The notes beneath the pieces are model-generated. The model was not told the origin of the DNA and did not search any database. It was given only the letters and a program-made list of their open reading frames with translations. From assembly GCA_029204225.1 (NCBI GenBank), contig CM055105.1, positions 15,514,256-15,578,255 on the forward strand: 64,000 nucleotides of DNA, in the 5' to 3' direction. Source of the DNA: Diphasiastrum complanatum. Its lineage: Eukaryota > Streptophyta > Lycopodiopsida > Lycopodiales > Lycopodiaceae. The first letter of the stretch is position 1, and each line of letters begins with the position of its first letter. The translations under genes and the position numbers were made by a program. Below, one piece after another: positions 12,171-22,730 of the stretch.

Positions 12171-12286
12171 GTCATAAGGTCCAACCCTTGGTTCCCAATT
12201 ATAATCAAAAGGAGCATCAAGACTATGATAAATACAAATGGGAAGATGGCAAGTTTGACACCATCATGCAAAGCCAAGCCATCACT

Positions 12287-12290
<4 letters not shown>

Positions 12291-12371
<81 letters not shown>

Positions 12372-12427
12372 CCCCTAGGTGTAGGCCCCTAGGCCCACCC
12401 CCTTGCGACTCTCTCTCTCTCTCTCTA
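12291..12427. repeat. (TC)n microsatellite with a 44-bp interruption
   Basis: The run 12291-12366 is a near-perfect TC tract. Positions 12367-12410 hold a C-rich insert containing CCCCTAGGTG and GGCCCCTAGG. A second CT tract follows to 12427. The array sits exactly at the junction between the gypsy gag relic and a copia RT fragment. Confidence 0.95.
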
Positions 12428-12749
12428 TGACGACCTTGCCATGCATGCTGAGTATAATTCATTGATGAAGAATAAGACCCGACATCTTGTCAAGGCTCCT
12501 GTAGATGCAAAGATCATCGACACTAAGTGGATCTTCAAGCTGAAGCTCAAAGATGGTTTAACAGCCAGATGGAAAGCTCGTCTAGTCATCAAAGGATATG
12601 AACAAACTTATGGGATTCACTACTCTGAGACATATAGTCCAGTATCAAGACTTCAATCAATTTGATCTTTATTTGCCTTTGCAGCTGTCGAAGATTTGGA
12701 AATACACCAAAAAAATGTTTAGACTGATTTTATGAATGAATATATACAA
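12428..12749 (+). pseudogene. Ty1/copia reverse transcriptase, N-terminal part
   Basis: The plus strand reads MHAEYNSLMKNKTRHLVKAP, then IDTKWIFKLKLKDG, ARWKARLVIKGYEQ and YSETYSPVSRL, the standard start of copia RT. A frame break follows at 12665. The frame ends at the inversion breakpoint near 12749, inside the motif that in the related copy at 31990-32060 continues TAFLNEYIQEDIY. The remainder of this RT lies inverted at 14076-15007. Confidence 0.9.
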
Positions 12750-14062
12750 TTCATCTTTACAAAAAAGAAGATGTACGATATTATTAGGTACGATGTCCCT
12801 AAACCCTAAACCATGAAGAATTCCATTAGATAAACCTTTGGCATTTTGTAAGGCACTGTCGCCTTTTTTGCCTATCATGAATCACGTGTAAAAACACAGT
12901 GTCGCGTACAGTATTTACAAGTAAAGAAGTAGACAAGTAAAGAATTTGACAAGTCAAGAGGTAGACGTACCTGGTATGATAAGGCATTAACATAAACTTC
13001 ACAACATGTGAGCAAGCACCAAGGATATAGTGCGACAAAGTGTCGTTGTTGTCCTTGATGCCTTGCAGAAAAAAATTGTTGAGAAGCGACACTTCTTTCA
13101 TGGATTCACTTGCAATATCATATTGCAGTAAGGGGAGACCCATCTCAATCACTGGGTCGCTGATAGAGGCCCTTCTATCCTTCATCTGCATACAATCTGA
13201 GATTCTTAAATTAAGAGTAAAACCAATATCTACTATTTGGAAGAGGATTGGCATGCCGATACTATCTATCGCATCTGAAATATCTTTCTCAAATTTTAAA
13301 TATTCATCAAAATCTAAATATGCTACAAGTGTGACATTAACGGGAGCAGGTGGGAGAGAATCTACAATGGAGGGAATGTCCAAAATTTTTGTGGCTGAAT
13401 CAACCACAGTATCAAGAGCTACAGTATTTACAATTCCATCACCTCCAGATGTGGAAGCTTGGAGGTTCATACGTCAGACCTTTTTGGGAGCCTGAGAAGA
13501 GGACGACTTGCTCCGTCTAGGGGCAGGTTGCTTGCGAGGCCTCTTAGTGCGAAGGTTGGTCCTATCAAGGGGTTTGTCCCGAGGAGCAGCGGGATCTACA
13601 AAATCTCTCCCTCATTCTATATAGAATATGAAAATCTTTGGGCATTATGGTGACCCGCTTGGCATGGATGGAAAGCAAAAAAAAATCTTCAAAAGAAAGA
13701 GCCAAATAGTCCTCTGCGGATTCCTGCAAACATTGCAATGCTCCAGGTGTGAACTTGACATCACTCTGCAGATTATCTCAAGTAATCAGACGAACAGTTA
13801 TGTGGAAAGGGGCTCTTGGTATCAGGAGCAGGGTGAATCTCTGATATTTCTTAATCTCAGAGCGCCATATGCTCCTGTTACGCCTGGTATGCTATGGAGG
13901 ATTAACAGCAGGGGTACTAGTGGATACAGTCCCAGGAGAGAAGACATCTCTCTTGTTCTATTTGACCCTAGACATGAGGGCAGTATAGGACGTATTGGTC
14001 TTGTACGAGTGTAGACAATAAAAGTAATGAAAGAGAAAGCTAACGGCGCACAAAAGCAATAT
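12750..14062 (-). pseudogene. HU-3: histone H3-like / Ulp1-like fusion, 5' part (inverted)
   Basis: The minus-strand start codon is at 13975 (MSRVK, then a stop). A histone H3 fold follows at about 13870-13620. Readable parts are SEIKKYQRFTLLLIPRAPF, GALQCLQESAEDYLALSF, FEDFFLLSIHAKRVTIMPKD and YRMRERF. Frame breaks separate this from the C-terminal part at 13470-12970, which includes DEYLKFEKDISDAID and SDPVIEMGLPLLQYD, then a splice donor after MPYHT. The next exon, which holds HWSL in HU-2, is absent. In its place is a TTTAGGG dimer at 12797-12810. Stops occur near the start, at NPP* and at LIT*. The copy is a pseudogene, but the H3 similarity is unambiguous. Confidence 0.85.
12797..12812. 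repeat. two telomere-type heptamers at a rearrangement junction
   Basis: CCCTAAACCCTAAACC is two copies of the plant telomere heptamer. It lies exactly where HU-3 departs from HU-2. Sixteen bases can occur by chance. Confidence 0.5.
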
Positions 14063-14075
14063 GTACGGTCGTAAG

Positions 14076-15007
14076 ATTTGAATGATCATAAGATTCTTGA
14101 AGCAATCTTCTGAGCTAGATAATTTTCTTTACTACAGAGGTAGGGGCGACATATTCTGATTTTGTGGAGGACAAAGAAATGCATTTCTGCTTTCAATTGT
14201 TCCATGAAATGAGTCCTCCTGCTAGAAAGCAAAGATAGCCAGAGGTGGATTTTCTTGTGTCCACATTACTAGCCCAATCAGAATAAGAATAAGTGGTTAA
14301 TGTCAAAGCATCATCTGTATTTCCATTATAACTCAAAGCATATGCATAGTGCTTAGTGGCTTGAATGTATCTTAGTACTCTGAGTAGAGCCTTCCAGTGA
14401 GGTAGGCCGGGATTGGACATAAATTGTGATAATGTGCTGACTATATATGCTAGATCAGGTCTGGTGCAGACCATGGCGTACATAATTGATCCGACTATCG
14501 ACTGATAGGGGTATTTGCACATCTCTTTCTTCTCTGCATCAGTCTTCGGGCACATATCATTTGACAGTTTGAATCCTGGCTCCATAGGCGAGTCTATTGA
14601 CTTGCAGTTTTCCATGCCATACCTGTAGAGTACACTGGTTAGATACCTTTTTTGACTTAATGTGATACTCCTCCTCACTCTGTCTCTGTTTATCTCAATC
14701 CCCAAAAGGAGTGCAGAGGGCCTGAATCAGTCATTTCGAATTCCTTCGACAGAAGAGTCTTCGTCTCATAAAGTAACTAACTCGAATTGTTGATGATCAG
14801 TGAGTCATCAATGTATAAAGCTCCTATGACATAGCTTGAGCCTCTGTATTTGAAATAAACATTCGAGTCAGCAGAGTTCGGAATGAAGTCATGCTACAAC
14901 AAGAATCGATTGATTCTATCAAACCGGACCCTTGGAACTTGCTTTAGCCCGTAGAGAGATTTTTGTAGCTTACATACTTTCTGTTCTTGGCCTTGAAGGA
15001 CGTAACC
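14076..15007 (-). pseudogene. Ty1/copia RT C-terminal part and RNase H
   Basis: The minus strand from 15007 reads QPKGYVLQGQEQKVCKLQKS and LYGLKQVPR, the central RT motif. After shifts, 14705-14193 carries ITLSQKRYLTSVLYRYGMEN, YQSIVGSIMYAMVCTRPDLA and the RNase H piece DWASNVDTRKSTSGYLCFLA. The sequence is nearly identical to 31080-31980. It ends at about 14076, where it is fused directly to the upstream region of HU-3. Confidence 0.9.
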
Positions 15008-15290
15008 TTTAGGTTGCCAGCAATACAAACAAGGATATTGACTCGCTGCTGTTGAAGATATGTAAATATTCTTCAATAGAGAATCCCACTTCAAGAAAAT
15101 GTGAAATTGTCAACATTGAGGTAATCATTGAACATTTTTGGTGTATTTTTGTTTATCATCATTGTTGAGCGTCTGTACCTTCATCCCATTACTAATCAAT
15201 TGAATGTATTGTTGACACCCTAGCAAAATGACTCATTTAGTTGTGCGTGGTGTACTCTATAGAATGCGAAATTATTTTTTATGTGGTACA
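15008..15290 (+). pseudogene. HU-3: Ulp1-like tail exons
   Basis: The first exon reads NKDIDSLLLKICKYS-like sequence to CEIVNIE with a GTAATC donor. After an intron of about 110 bp ending CCCTAG, the catalytic-Cys exon begins QNDSFSC (15216-15236; the bases are AGT TGT for Ser-Cys). It continues toward LYxAKLFFMWYNLQED. It matches 35135-35440 closely in the same orientation. It belongs to the inverted 5' part at 12750-14062. Confidence 0.8.
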
Positions 15291-15662
15291 ATCTTCAAGA
15301 GGATGTTGATGTTTCAATGTAAGTTTTTGTTGTGCTTGTTTTCTGCCTTCAGATAGAGTTGGAGTTGGGGATGGTGCCGGTTCTGTCTCAGAGAATAATA
15401 CCACTTTTGTTCCTCTCAGCTCGCTGACTACGGCCGTGGCAATTTCAGCCGTCTCCATCATTGTTTCTTCACATTCTTGCATCATTTCATGCAAGCTTTG
15501 AAGAGCAATCATCCCATCGAGTAAATTTCCATGATATCTACGCCATGCACCAGTTGAGTCATGAATTTCGGGTGCCTCCATATAATGCAATGTATCCGAG
15601 TAAGACTAAACAAAATGGCGTTCTTCTCCATTAGAACCCCGGGTCATGAATTCAACCCTTTC
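15279..15662 (-). pseudogene. ORF5, C-terminal half (unrecognised family)
   Basis: The minus strand reads ERVEFMTRGSNGEERHFV, then EAPEIHDSTGAWRRYHGNLL and EETMMETAEIATAVVSELRG, to a stop at 15279. Two more complete copies lie at 29684-30224 and 35403-35993. I do not recognise the family. It converges on the Ulp1 tail and overlaps it slightly. Its N-terminal half lies about 13.6 kb away at 29288-29476, on the far side of GE-1, so GE-1 appears to have inserted into this ORF. Confidence 0.7.
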
Positions 15663-15906
15663 TATAATTAGAGGAGTTCAAAATGTTTACATCTGCATTC
15701 CTTCCACAAGAATGGAAATATGAGCGCCAACTACCTATTGGAATGAAAAAATGAGCGGCATTTCCAAATTTGAATCAGGCATACAAGCATGGAGATTGGA
15801 TTGATCGTACATAGTATATAATATAATCAAATATGAGTATTTTGTTTTGCTTTATAGAATCTGGTCATAGTACCTTGATGCAACTGATTACTCTATTATT
15901 TTTTTG

Positions 15907-18543
15907 ATGATGACATTATATCATCTACATGTGGATATCCCTATTGATTTGGCACCTTTGCAAGAGAAGAGGAGACAAAGGAGTTCAAATATTTGCTGAA
16001 GATCGTTCTCGTTACAGGGCAGAAGGAAAGAAAAACGTGGATTTGTGGACAGATGGAACATTATATCCACAAGATCCAAGCACTTTGACACATCCCACAT
16101 TCTCTTCAATAACTCATTTAGTTACATGGATATGCAATGGGCATAGTGGATTACTAGGATATTGTGAAAGATTGCAAAACCATGGAAAACAACTTTATAT
16201 GAATAAAGTTCATTTTTAGAAAGTGAGTTAATTCGGATATCCTCTTATTGTCAGAATAGAGATTGTGATCTCCAAAAGACGTTAGAAGAAAATGAACAAC
16301 TTAAAAAAAATAATGAATCATTACAGAAGATAGCAATCAATATCAAATCAGAACTAGAGCAAATGCAATCAGTCTTATAGTCTATTTGTATTGAAAACTT
16401 ACAATTATTGAAGGATGTAGATTTGGTAAAGAAGAAGGCTGAAAGTAAGAAGCGAAAGCGACAAAGTTGCAAGGATATTCAAACGCTTTCAAAAGGAGGT
16501 TATCGAAATATAAGAATCCGTGCATTCAAGTAAGCATATTTTAAATTTTGTAAGTTTTTCAATGACATTTGGATTTAATTTCAGCTATGGTGATATTCTG
16601 TTAACTTCTGTTTTTTTTGCAGATCTGCAGTAGTAGCTCCTCGGAATATTAAAGACAATGCTTCACTAGGAATGTCATTGGGCACAATATTGATTACAAA
16701 TCCACGGAGCGTATCATGATGAACAATAGGATTTAAAATGTAAAGTGTAAAATAGCAGAGTCTTTGATGGTGGACATTCAAAATATTTTAGATAAGACTA
16801 TAGTTCAGGGTGCTTATGATTTTGCAGGTATTAGTAGGGAAGCATATGCAACAATATTTAAACTAATTAGAGAAGCTTTTAAGCAAGTTCAAATTAAAAA
16901 AGTCCCAATCCCTAGGACATATGACTTGAAGAAAGAGAGGGATACATTAAACATAGGTATGCAAAAGATCACTGGAACTCCATTTCATATTGAGGAGGTG
17001 TATGAAACTGATGGAAGATCGATATTCTATAATTCATCAAACAATTTATTTGTTGATCTAAATTACTTGCTGAGATACATCGTCACATTCTATGATCTAA
17101 CCTATGAAAAGGTGAATGACAAAATAATCATAGTACTTAAGTTAGATGAGTCAGAAATTGTGAAAGGGCAGAAGATGGAAAGGGTTAGTATAACTTTCAT
17201 GAATGGTGCTCTATCCCAAACAGAGAACCAAGAAGATTTCAAATTCAGTGTCCAGTCAAAAAATGATATATGGTGGTTGGCAGCGTTTCAGGTAACTAGC
17301 CTCATTACTACATTACATTCATTGAATAGTATTAATACATTGTAAACTAAGTATGATTAATTCTTTGGACAGGTGCTGAAAGATGATCATGATATATTAT
17401 CATGGATATTCTCAAGGACATCTTATCCTAGGATCATCAAGGACCATATGGATGGAGGATTTTTCAATGTTCCAGGAGTTGGAGACTTCAATGTTGAATG
17501 GCACTTAGCAGGTGATTTGAAAACATTGAAATGACATGTCTCTCACGGTGCTACATCAAAACACCCTTGTTTGTACTGCATGAAAATGGCAAAAGATGTA
17601 ACTAGGAGTAAAGAATTACTAGAGAATATGCAGATCCAAACTGGAAGCCTGTGCTGTCTATCCCCTTAAAAAATGGGCATGTTTGCACTCTTCATGCAGA
17701 AGTTAGATTAATAGAGAAGATCATTTATCTTCATATACTTTTTGCTTGGAATACTAATCCAACATCATTAGCAAAGGAAGCTATCTCTCGATTAGAAGAT
17801 GTTTTATCAAAAGCAGGACTCCATAAAGGACATGTCAAAATTCAAAAAGATGAAAAGCTTTCAAGAAAGAATGGGAACATGCCAACTAAGCCAAGCATAG
17901 GAGGAGCAAAAGCACGTCGATTTCTATCAAATCATACTGGTAAGGCTTCTAATATTCAACACTCAGTCTGGATAGATATTATTGCTGCCACTTAGGACTT
18001 CGAGAAAGACGACAAAACCAGAGTACTAAAATTTGATGTATGGAAAAAGCTTGATAGTATGATTGCTATTTTAAGAAAAAAAAAATACTCTGATATTGAT
18101 AAGAAAGCTGTCCAAAGGACTTGTGTCGAGTTTGTTAATGCAATATCAAAAGCATGGAGAGAAGATCACATCACTCATTACATGGTTAGTATAAAATTTT
18201 CAAAATGCTTTCAAATTTTCATATATATTTAGATTAAACATAAGACTAACATTATGATTTTGACATATGCAGCACATACTAAGAGATCATACAACATTTT
18301 TTGCAAATACATATGGAAGCTTGAGTGTATGGTCATCACAAGGGATGGAGAAGTCACACTGGCAAGCACGAGCAGCATTTCATCAAAATACACAATATGG
18401 AGGAACCAATGAAAAACAAAAGTACATTTGTCAATTGTTTCAGTGGTTCTACCGCAGAGTTCAGATTCGACATAACAAAGTCCACACAATACAACAAGTT
18501 TAGAAAAGCATGCAAGTTCATACAGGAAGAGAAAATTAGATGA
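15907..18543 (+). pseudogene. candidate DDE-type transposase of GE-1 (four exons)
   Basis: The start ATG at 15907 matches 38988 in GE-2. Exon A (to 16529) has a SRYRAEGKKN motif, WTDGTLYPQDPSTLTHPTF, a coiled-coil-like stretch and a basic SKKRKRQSCKDIQTLS. Exon B is 16623-17291, exon C 17373-18184, exon D from 18273; the borders have GT..AG signals and the A/B and B/C joins keep phase. Candidate catalytic acidic residues are the Asp in IIIVLKLDESEI (exon B), the Asp in WHLAGDLKTLK (exon C) and the Glu in SSQGMEKSHWQAR (exon D). A Cys pair, HPCLYC, lies between the second and third. This pattern suggests an RNase-H-fold transposase, but it is an inference. Breaks: a frameshift near 15970, a TAG in exon A, an in-frame TGATGA early in exon B near 16709, and an 8-bp deletion at 17535. 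Two related copies lie in GE-2 and GE-3. Confidence 0.65.
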
Positions 18544-18676
18544 TTGCTGACTAGAAGATCATCATTGCTGAGTAGAAGATCATCATGATATGTTCAGAAT
18601 TGCTTTGCAAATTCATTGAACAAGAGAGGAGCAATACCCAATGTAAATGTATTGATTGTATTATACAAAGTGTCAA

Positions 18677-20193
18677 CTATTCATCATCAGATCTTGTATC
18701 AGATTCTATGGTAGTATTGTCATGAAGAAATTCTCTGCTAGCGTATGCATCTAATAGATGTGCATTATCCTTATTTCCAATAAGCTCAATATAAGTGGAA
18801 TACAATGAATAATGGGAGCTCCTTAAAGGAACATTCCCATCAGTAAAGCCTAAAATGTTCAAAACATAAGATCTTTTGACAAAAATGATCTTATTTGTCT
18901 TAACAAATTTATGTCCTCCTAGATAAAATGATAAAGCTTTAACTGCCATTATAAGACTCTCCTCGACTAGGCTCAGCTTGGAATGAGCAATACAGATCTC
19001 ACTCTTCAAGAAATGCCAAAGATAGTGGCCCAGTCCACTGTCCCTCTGGAACGAGGATGCGTATTGTCTAAAACCACCTCGTCTCGCAGCAAAATCATCT
19101 ATTATGAGAGCATCCTGCAATAGGAAATATGTTAGCAAAAACACATTCAGTGATTGAAAACATTTAAATGCAAGGAAGATTAAACACTTACACATTCTTC
19201 ATCATCAACAGCAACCAGATCAGAATGATCAATATAATGACCACGTACTGAAGTGGAATTATCAGTGAAATGCATTAATGATGGACGAGAGAAGCCCATC
19301 TGGGATTGAAATGCCGTGAATTCTTCATCGGATGGTCTACCTCGTCCATCCTCAGCTATATTTGATAAAGTCTTATTCAGACATTTTTCACCGGTCATAA
19401 GACCCTCCTCATCATCAAAATCAATACCAGCAACAAGGTCATCTGTCTCAAAATCTACAAAGTCGGAGAATTCGAAAATTGTGCCGGATAATAAACATAG
19501 AACCTCGTCCTCATGATAGTCAAAAAATTTACATAAATCAGCAGTAGTAAAATATACATCGTCATTAATATAATATACATGCAAATTGAAAAGACATTTT
19601 AAATCCTCCATAGATTTGGATTCATCATCAGATGTATTTTGGCCAATGAAAGAATCCCAGAGAACATCGATATTTAAATCAATGAAGTCACTTTTTTTAT
19701 CAGGAGTGTCGATAAGAAAGTGACTGATATCCTTAATGGCTGACTGAATAGAGGAGGGTGCAAAAGGAGGGTCAACAACATGAACTTCATCATCATCTGG
19801 GATCTGAACTAAAAGAAAAAGTACGAAACCACTCTGATATTCAACCAATCGACATTTCTTGTTGCAATACGGACACATAGAACTACTTTTGAAAAGATCA
19901 AACAATTTGGTGAACATTCTATGCAGTCTATGTCTAAAAGCTGGGAAGAAATGAACAAGATCAGTATAATGCATGTATTGGAGTTGACCTATGGAGAAAA
20001 CAAGCTTGCTAAGTATATCTCTGAATCTGACATAATGTTCATAAAATACGTCAGAATTTGGTTGTGCAGTCCTGAAAACATGTAGATATGTTCTGAATAG
20101 GCTGTGGAAGTAGTTCAGATTTTCAATAATCCCAAATTCACTCAGAAATGAACTCAAGCCTGATTCTTGTGAGGATGATGAGGAAGAGGCCAT
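18677..20193 (-). CDS. ORF2 of GE-1, unknown protein, two exons, apparently intact
   Basis: Exon 1 runs 20193-19192 and exon 2 19114-18677. The GTAAGT donor and TTGCAG acceptor join in phase (EEC to DALIIDDF), giving about 479 residues. The start MASSSSSSQ is preferred over an upstream Met because GE-2 begins MASSSDPS at the same place. Visible features: a Ser-rich start, helices around YFHSLFRTYLHVF, a Cys cluster MCPYCNKKCRLVEY that may bind zinc, an acidic middle, and a conserved last exon with GGFRQYASSFQRD, HYLWHFLKSEICIAHSKL and VKRSYVLNILGF. It converges on the transposase gene with about 130 bp between them. It is the only long uninterrupted gene in GE-1. No family is recognised. A role in transposition is inferred only from its linkage in all copies. 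Confidence 0.7.
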
Positions 20194-21023
20194 GGCAGTA
20201 GCGTGAATATCGCACTTGTGCGCGCGGGAGAACTGAACCAAAACTAATTATCAAAATGGCACAGAAGATGGATATGTACGGCAGACAAATATAGAGTATC
20301 GCACTTGTGCGCGAGTAGGTATACTTGCAAGCAAACGGATAGCAATGAGCGCGCACAAAAGCGATATGTCGCGAATTTTGAGAATGCAAAAGGTAAAAAA
20401 TTATTCGGTTTCCATGCCATTTATACTAAATTTTTGCACGTGTGGTCAATGGACTTATGACACATGTCTACTTTCAATTCGACAACAGGTGCAGACAAGT
20501 GTGAGTTGACACCTGCACATGTGTGAAATGACACCTAGACACGTGTCGTGTGTTCATTTGATTTCTCATAAACACGTGTCGCTCTTGCATTCGATCATAC
20601 AAATTCCACACGTGTAGTGTGATAGGGTGACATGTGTCGCTCTCGCATTTGTTCGTACAACTCCCACACGTGTGACAGGACGTTCTTTTGCACGTGCGAA
20701 CCCCCTATAAAATCACAAATTTCAATGAATTTCTTTCACTTTCTTTTTGCTCCGCATATCGCATTTGTGCGCGCCCTTCACAATCAAAATTCCTCCTACT
20801 ACCTTCCATGCGCACAGGTCCGATACGTCTGCCTACGTGTCACCCCATATCGCACTTGTGTGTCTTTCCTCAAATCTAATCATTCTTCCTGATATTCGGC
20901 TCGCATAGGTCCAATATACCGTAGATTCTGTCCGTACATAGCGGTCCTCTGCGAGTTCTTTATCATCCCTTCCTTCTCATCCTAACCTTCACGCACAAGT
21001 CCGCTATCACATAGTTCACGCCC
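20194..21023. promoter_or_regulatory. divergent promoter between ORF2 and H3-Ulp1
   Basis: This 830-bp gap separates two divergent starts. A TATA-like TTTATA (minus strand TATAAA, 20420-20425) lies 227 bp before ORF2, and CTATAAAA (20704-20711) lies before HU-1. Between them (20436-20698) are about nine ACACGTGT/CACGTG/ACATGTGT palindromes, which are G-box-like cores. A second motif, roughly TATCGCACTTGTGCGCG, occurs at 20208, 20297, 20349 (reverse), 20755, 20847 and 20990. Both motif classes recur at the matching place in GE-2 (49440-49960). Confidence 0.7.
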
Positions 21024-21072
21024 ATGGATAGGAGAAAGCAGACAAGGAGAGACTTCTTCTCTCCTGGCTCAT

Positions 21073-22247
21073 TGTTGTAAAGCTACCTTTACAAGCTTTA
21101 CTTCCGGCGCCGCTCCCGGCACCACTGTGACCAGAATCCAGCCGGCGCCAAGTTCCTATGGCTGAAAATCGTTGATCGGTTCTAGCGGAGTCCAGAGAGC
21201 TCAGATCGATGTGCAATCGCCTCACACGATCTAGGCATGATTAAAGGAAACCTGGGGATCAATAAAATCTAGAGAGAGCAAATGACTTTCTAGAAAGAGA
21301 AAATCCTAGAGAGAGAAAAACGTGCTTTACCAGCTTGGGTAGAGTGCTTGGTATGAGGGGGGGTGCCGAATCACACCAATACTATAGGGGAGTGCGAGTT
21401 GCGACTCAGGGCGAGCTCCAACCAAGTCTCAGCCTCCCTTGCTGGAATGTTGTCATGGCCCTCGCCTTGGCATGCTAGCGCCCCGGAGACTAGGGTCGGT
21501 CACACACTTGAAATGTAACCTTCTCAGATTTATCAATAAAGTGGGATTTTTCTCAAACTGACTCTGATTACCTTCTAGGTTTCAGTGTTCGGTAAAAGCG
21601 CCAGTTGTAAGGCCGCTTCCAAATTTTTAAGTTGGCACATAGCTGAGGGTCGTATCCCGGAATGCCAGCGGTATGCCGTCGGGACCACTCGGTCCGTGGC
21701 GCCAGCGGTATGCTGTCGGGCCATTTGGTCCAGGAACTGGTTGTTTCCATATCTGTCGCGGCTTGTGGTTCTGAGTGTTCCTTGCATGAACGTGAATGGG
21801 TTAAGCTCTTGGGAAACGGGCTCTAACCTGTCGACTGAGTTGGATGGCTTGCTTGGGTGGAAGTTATCTGTTTATGGCTGTCCAGTCTGGCGTGGCGCCA
21901 GGTCGGCTTCCAGCGCTCGTGACGAAGCTTTCAGTTGGTTAAGTCTGATGTAAGTCAGACCACTTGCTTGGATTGTATGTTACTCGTTTGTAACGAAGCT
22001 TCGAGTTGGTTAAGTTTGATGTATGTCGGGCGGCTTGCTTGGAGGGAAGTCACCCACATTGGGACCCCCGATCTAGCATGGCGCCAGGTTGGATCTCAAT
22101 GTTGGTTTTCAGGAACTTCAAGTTGGTTAAGTCTGATCGTTGTTGGCGAGTTGGCTGCTTGTATGTCAAGTGGGTTTGGATGGCAAGAGTTGAAGGCTGG
22201 GAGGCTAAGTCGTGGTTCCCGGCTCCCTTTGGGATGCCTGCGCTACA
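21073..22247 (+). repeat. 5' LTR of the non-autonomous element
   Basis: 1175 bp. It contains three imperfect AGTTGGTTAAGTyTGAT units (21933, 22004, 22120) spaced 71 and 116 bp, and GGCGCC-rich sequence near the start. It is shorter than its partner because about 66 bp of GGCGCC-type repeats are absent near 21110. Confidence 0.92.
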
Positions 22248-22249
22248 TG

Positions 22250-22262
22250 TGGTATCAGAGCC
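22250..22262 (+). promoter_or_regulatory. primer-binding site, tRNA-iMet type
   Basis: TGGTATCAGAGCC is the standard plant initiator-Met primer site. It lies two bases after the LTR. Confidence 0.93.
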
Positions 22263-22329
22263 GACTGGCCGGTCAGCTATGCGGATCTCACAAAAATGGC
22301 CACGGTTTGGGGTTCATCAAGACAACTGT

Positions 22330-22730
22330 TGTGCAAGGTGCTGCCCACAGTGTAAGCACGGGTGCGTCCATGGTTGGGGTGGTTGGCAGAACGGGGGACT
22401 TGATGAGTCAAGGTGCTGCCCTTGAGGTGTAAGCACGGTCAGTTCTCGCGGTTCGGGCCTGGCGCTGTCTGCACGTAGGACGGATGAGGCAAAGTGCTGC
22501 CTAGGGAGGTGAAAGCACGGTCTGTACCTTGTGGGGTGCGGGACGACATATTCGAACTGTACGGGTTAACCATTGATATAGAGATGTTGCTCGAATTCGG
22601 GTGTAAAACACGGGTGGTTAGCTGCTAGTGCGGGATAGCTGCCGATCGTTTAGCTATAAGGGCTATCGACCAAAAAGTGGTGGGGCGTGACTGAGGCAAT
22701 GTGCTGCTTAATGGTGAAAGCACGGATAGT
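22330..22730 (+). repeat. four imperfect leader repeats with hairpin arms
   Basis: The unit AAGGTGCTGCC..GTGTAAGCACGG occurs near 22336, 22409, 22488 and 22692. GTGCT and AGCAC within each unit can pair. The same series occurs in the leader of the gypsy element at 55740-56130 (reverse strand). A role in packaging, dimerisation or translation is possible but untested. Confidence 0.65.

Larger units (their letters stand above)
12750..15007. other. 2.26-kb inverted segment
   Basis: Re-inverting this block would join the copia RT start (ending 12749) to the RT remainder (starting at 15007 on the minus strand). It would also join the H3-Ulp1 sequence ending AAGATGAATT to the Ulp1 tail beginning CCAGCAATAC at 15008. 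Both restored joints match uninterrupted copies elsewhere: 31990-32040 for copia and 35130-35160 for H3-Ulp1. A few to about 20 bases were lost at each breakpoint. Confidence 0.85.

Noticed and set aside
12188-12462. Ser-Leu or Arg-Glu repeat proteins over the (CT)n/(GA)n tracts, also at 32171-32561, 57081-57461 and 61459-62351
   Set aside because: They are translations of dinucleotide microsatellites in any frame and have no independent coding evidence.
13040-13495. Plus-strand open frame over HU-3
   Set aside because: It is the antisense of the Ulp1-like coding sequence on the minus strand.
20436-20698. CRISPR-like or satellite array in the CACGTG repeat region
   Set aside because: The palindromic motifs are short and irregularly spaced, and the context is a eukaryotic promoter between divergent genes.
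21585-22432. Long plus-strand open frames within the non-autonomous LTRs, also at 25418-26192, and minus-strand frames at 58516-58973 and 60480-60812
   Set aside because: They lie inside LTRs, repeat at every LTR copy, contain no domain and differ by frameshifts between copies.
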